Of a stretch of DNA of 64,000 nucleotides, positions 62,341 to 64,000 are shown piece by piece. The notes under the pieces were generated by a model that was given only the letters and a program-made list of their open reading frames with translations, was not told the DNA's origin and searched no databases. The DNA lies in contig JBKBLG010000005.1 of the NCBI GenBank assembly GCA_046296295.1, forward strand, positions 1 through 64,000, written 5' to 3'. This DNA comes from UBA10646 sp046296295 (GTDB lineage Bacteria; Bacteroidota; Bacteroidia; Chitinophagales; Chitinophagaceae). The stretch's first letter is position 1. Each line of letters begins with the position of its first letter. The position numbers and the translations under genes are program-made.

Positions 62341-62356
62341 TATTTACCGTAAGGTA
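62341..62356 (+). repeat. Hairpin repeat copy
   Basis: TATTTACCGTAAGGTA in the spacer between actA and actB, ten bases after the actA stop. Confidence 0.65.
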
Positions 62357-62420
62357 TTGCTGGGTTCGACTATAACATCTATTATTCAACAAAATACCTC
62401 CATACGGAGTAAGGGGTAAC

Positions 62421-64000
62421 ATGGATAACAAAAAGCATTGGCAAAGTTTTGGTGAGCTGAACAACTCTGAGGCGTTTAAGCAATCAGCAAAAGATGAGTT
62501 TAGAGAAGAGCTTCCCTTTGAGGCTGCCGACAATGGTTTCTTGCAGGCTGCCACTCCCCGTAGAGATTTTTTAAAGTATTTAGGTTTTAGCACGGCTGCG
62601 GCTGCAGTTGCTGCTAGTTGCGAAATGCCTGTAAAAAAGGCGATACCTTTCGCTAATAAACCTGAAGATATTATTCCGGGTGTAGCTAATTATTACGCCA
62701 CTACCTGGGTGCAAGATGGTGATGTGGTGAGTGTATTGGCAAAAGTGCGTGATGGCCGCCCGATTAAAATTGAAGGTAACGATGCATCGCCTTTATACAA
62801 AGGTGGTACAAGTGCAAGAGTGCAGGCTTCTGTACTCGACTTGTACGATACTGCTCGCCTTCGTTTTCCGTTAATGGACGGTAAAGAAAGTACTTTTGAT
62901 GCTGTTGATAAAGCAGTTACTAGTGCCTTAACTGGTGCCGGTAATGTTGTTTTAGTAACTAGTTCTGTAGTATCTCCATCTACTAAAGCTGTAATTGCAC
63001 AGTTTTTAGCTAAATACCCTGGTAGTAAGCATGTAACTTACGATGCTGTTTCTTACAGTGGTATTTTATTGGCGAATGAAGCTACTTACGGAAAAAAAAC
63101 AATACCTGGTTACCGCTTTGATAAGGCGAAAACAATTGTGAGCTTAGGTGCCGATTTCTTAGGTACGTGGTTGAGCCCGGTTGAATTTAGCAAGCAGTAT
63201 GCTGCTGGCAAGAAAATAAATGAAAAGAACCCAAGTATGAGCAAGCACATTCATTTTGAGAGTGTTGCTAGCTTAACTGGTTCAAACGCCGATGATCGCT
63301 ACTTACACCGTCCAACAGAGGCAGGTGCTGTAGCAGTTGCTTTATACAATGCCATCAATGGTGGTGCGGTAACATTGGCCGATGCTAACCTTAAAAAAGG
63401 AGTTGAAGCTGCTGCCAAAGCTTTATTAGCAACGAAAGGTGCTAGTTTGGTAGTGAGCGGAAGCAACGATGTGAATGTTCAGATTGTTGTAAATGCTATT
63501 AACGAAGCGTTACAATCAGGTGGCAATACCATTGATTGGAGCAGCACTTACAACAGCCGTCAAGGTGTTGATGCTGAATTTGCACAGTTGGTAAGCGATA
63601 TGAACAGCGGTAGTGTTGGTGCTGTGATTTTCTACGGTGCTAACCCTGCTTACACTTGGTACGATAGTGCTAAATTCGCTGAAGCACTCAAGAAGGTAAA
63701 AGTTACCATTAGCCTTAATACAAAAGAAGACGAAACTACGCAGCTTTGTAAGTTCGTAGTTCCTGATCATAACTATTTAGAAAGCTGGGGCGATGCTGAG
63801 CCTAGAACAGGCCACTTCTCAATGCTTCAGCCCACTATTTATCCTTTATTCAAAACCCGTCAATGGCAAGACAGCTTGTTGAAGTGGAGCGGTGCTACTA
63901 CCGATTACCTCAGCTTCTTCAAAAGCTTCTGGATGGGTAAGCTAGGCAGTGAAGATGCTTGGAACAATGCTCTACAACAAGGTGTTGTAAGTGTTGAAGC
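62421..64000 (+). CDS. actB: Alternative complex III iron-sulfur/molybdopterin-like subunit ActB (3' truncated by window)
   Basis: An open frame from ATG 62421 runs off the window (526 codons visible). It starts MDNKKHWQSFGELNNSEAF, a short TAT-variant leader with twin arginines at 47-48 in ATPRRDFLKYLGFS and a Cys further on in ASCEMPVKKA. The following region matches the molybdopterin-oxidoreductase-like first half of ActB (for example IKIEGNDASPLYKGG, DLYDTARLRFP), which in this complex lacks the cofactor; the ferredoxin-like half lies beyond the edge. It follows actA as in other ACIII operons. Confidence 0.9.
   Translation, partial: MDNKKHWQSFGELNNSEAFKQSAKDEFREELPFEAADNGFLQAATPRRDFLKYLGFSTAAAAVAASCEMPVKKAIPFANKPEDIIPGVANYYATTWVQDGDVVSVLAKVRDGRPIKIEGNDASPLYKGGTSARVQASVLDLYDTARLRFPLMDGKESTFDAVDKAVTSALTGAGNVVLVTSSVVSPSTKAVIAQFLAKYPGSKHVTYDAVSYSGILLANEATYGKKTIPGYRFDKAKTIVSLGADFLGTWLSPVEFSKQYAAGKKINEKNPSMSKHIHFESVASLTGSNADDRYLHRPTEAGAVAVALYNAINGGAVTLADANLKKGVEAAAKALLATKGASLVVSGSNDVNVQIVVNAINEALQSGGNTIDWSSTYNSRQGVDAEFAQLVSDMNSGSVGAVIFYGANPAYTWYDSAKFAEALKKVKVTISLNTKEDETTQLCKFVVPDHNYLESWGDAEPRTGHFSMLQPTIYPLFKTRQWQDSLLKWSGATTDYLSFFKSFWMGKLGSEDAWNNALQQGVVSVE

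Noticed and set aside
3582..62356. The short repeat as a CRISPR array
   Set aside because: Copies are dispersed, on both strands, within coding sequence and without regular spacers.
1..64000. tRNA or rRNA genes
   Set aside because: I looked for the T-arm GTTCRA pattern with matching acceptor stems and for conserved rRNA segments and found none that held up; a covariance-model scan would be decisive.

Overview
The window reads as a chromosomal segment from a member of the Bacteroidota, most likely the Chitinophagales/Chitinophagaceae (inference). The signs are a type IX secretion C-terminal tail on a secreted endonuclease, TAnnTTTG-type -7 promoter boxes, an alternative complex III locus (ActA/ActB), a DUF5723 outer-membrane protein, a seven-transmembrane DISM histidine kinase, and the rsfS-ftsH-LUD neighbourhood beside birA. 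Base composition is AT-leaning. I saw no tRNA, rRNA, CRISPR array, intact insertion sequence or prophage.

Layout. 0-8 kb: acyl-CoA dehydrogenase with a MarR regulator, hydrolase, glycosyltransferase, an Opp/Dpp-type permease, CorA and a TIP30-like protein. 8-20 kb: DUF3050, RlmD, an active rhomboid next to a catalytically dead one, a membrane EEP nuclease, and a run of exported proteins (aspartyl protease-PDZ, endonuclease I with T9SS tail, thioredoxin-like protein, parvulin foldase). 20-24 kb: a biotin-dependent carboxylase operon (carrier, biotin carboxylase, carboxyltransferase), probably propionyl-CoA carboxylase. 24-32 kb: membrane patatin, LpxH, LUD protein, FtsH, RsfS, BirA. 32-43 kb: a short-chain fatty-acid block with acs, a zinc-ribbon/HTH regulator, porin, MHS-family transporter, a solute-symporter/histidine-kinase fusion and a receiver domain fused to a propionyl-CoA synthetase. 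43-53 kb: DUF5723 protein, SWIM-SNF2 helicase, an ABC exporter whose permease carries a thioredoxin domain, and a CobW-type GTPase. 53-55 kb: a locus with a 39-bp palindrome, live small genes on one side and a decayed ABC-ATPase/DUF3299 locus on the other. 55-64 kb: orphan ParA, esterase, GNAT, a two-component system, PurN and the start of alternative complex III.

Two things stand out. First, a short hairpin-like repeat is scattered through the window in about 40 copies, inside and between genes and on both strands. Its form is CATTT-ACC-GNAA-GGT. The stem changes in compensating pairs (ACC/GGT, GCC/GGC, GCCC/GGGC, AC/GT) while the four-base loop keeps a GNAA pattern and the CATTT flank persists. 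It is read in several codon frames and sometimes supplies a stop codon. Second, the 38.3-43.4 kb pair joins a transporter-like sensor kinase to a response regulator whose output domain is an acyl-CoA synthetase rather than a DNA-binding domain. This suggests a phosphorelay acting directly on propionate or acetate activation.

The genes connect around C2/C3 acid metabolism: Acs and the REC-PrpE protein activate acetate and propionate, the carboxylase operon would consume propionyl-CoA, BirA would biotinylate its carrier, and the acyl-CoA dehydrogenase feeds the same acyl-CoA pool. Many long open frames in this sequence begin at TTG or GTG upstream of a better ATG; starts given here were chosen from signal peptides, overlaps with neighbours and family N-termini.
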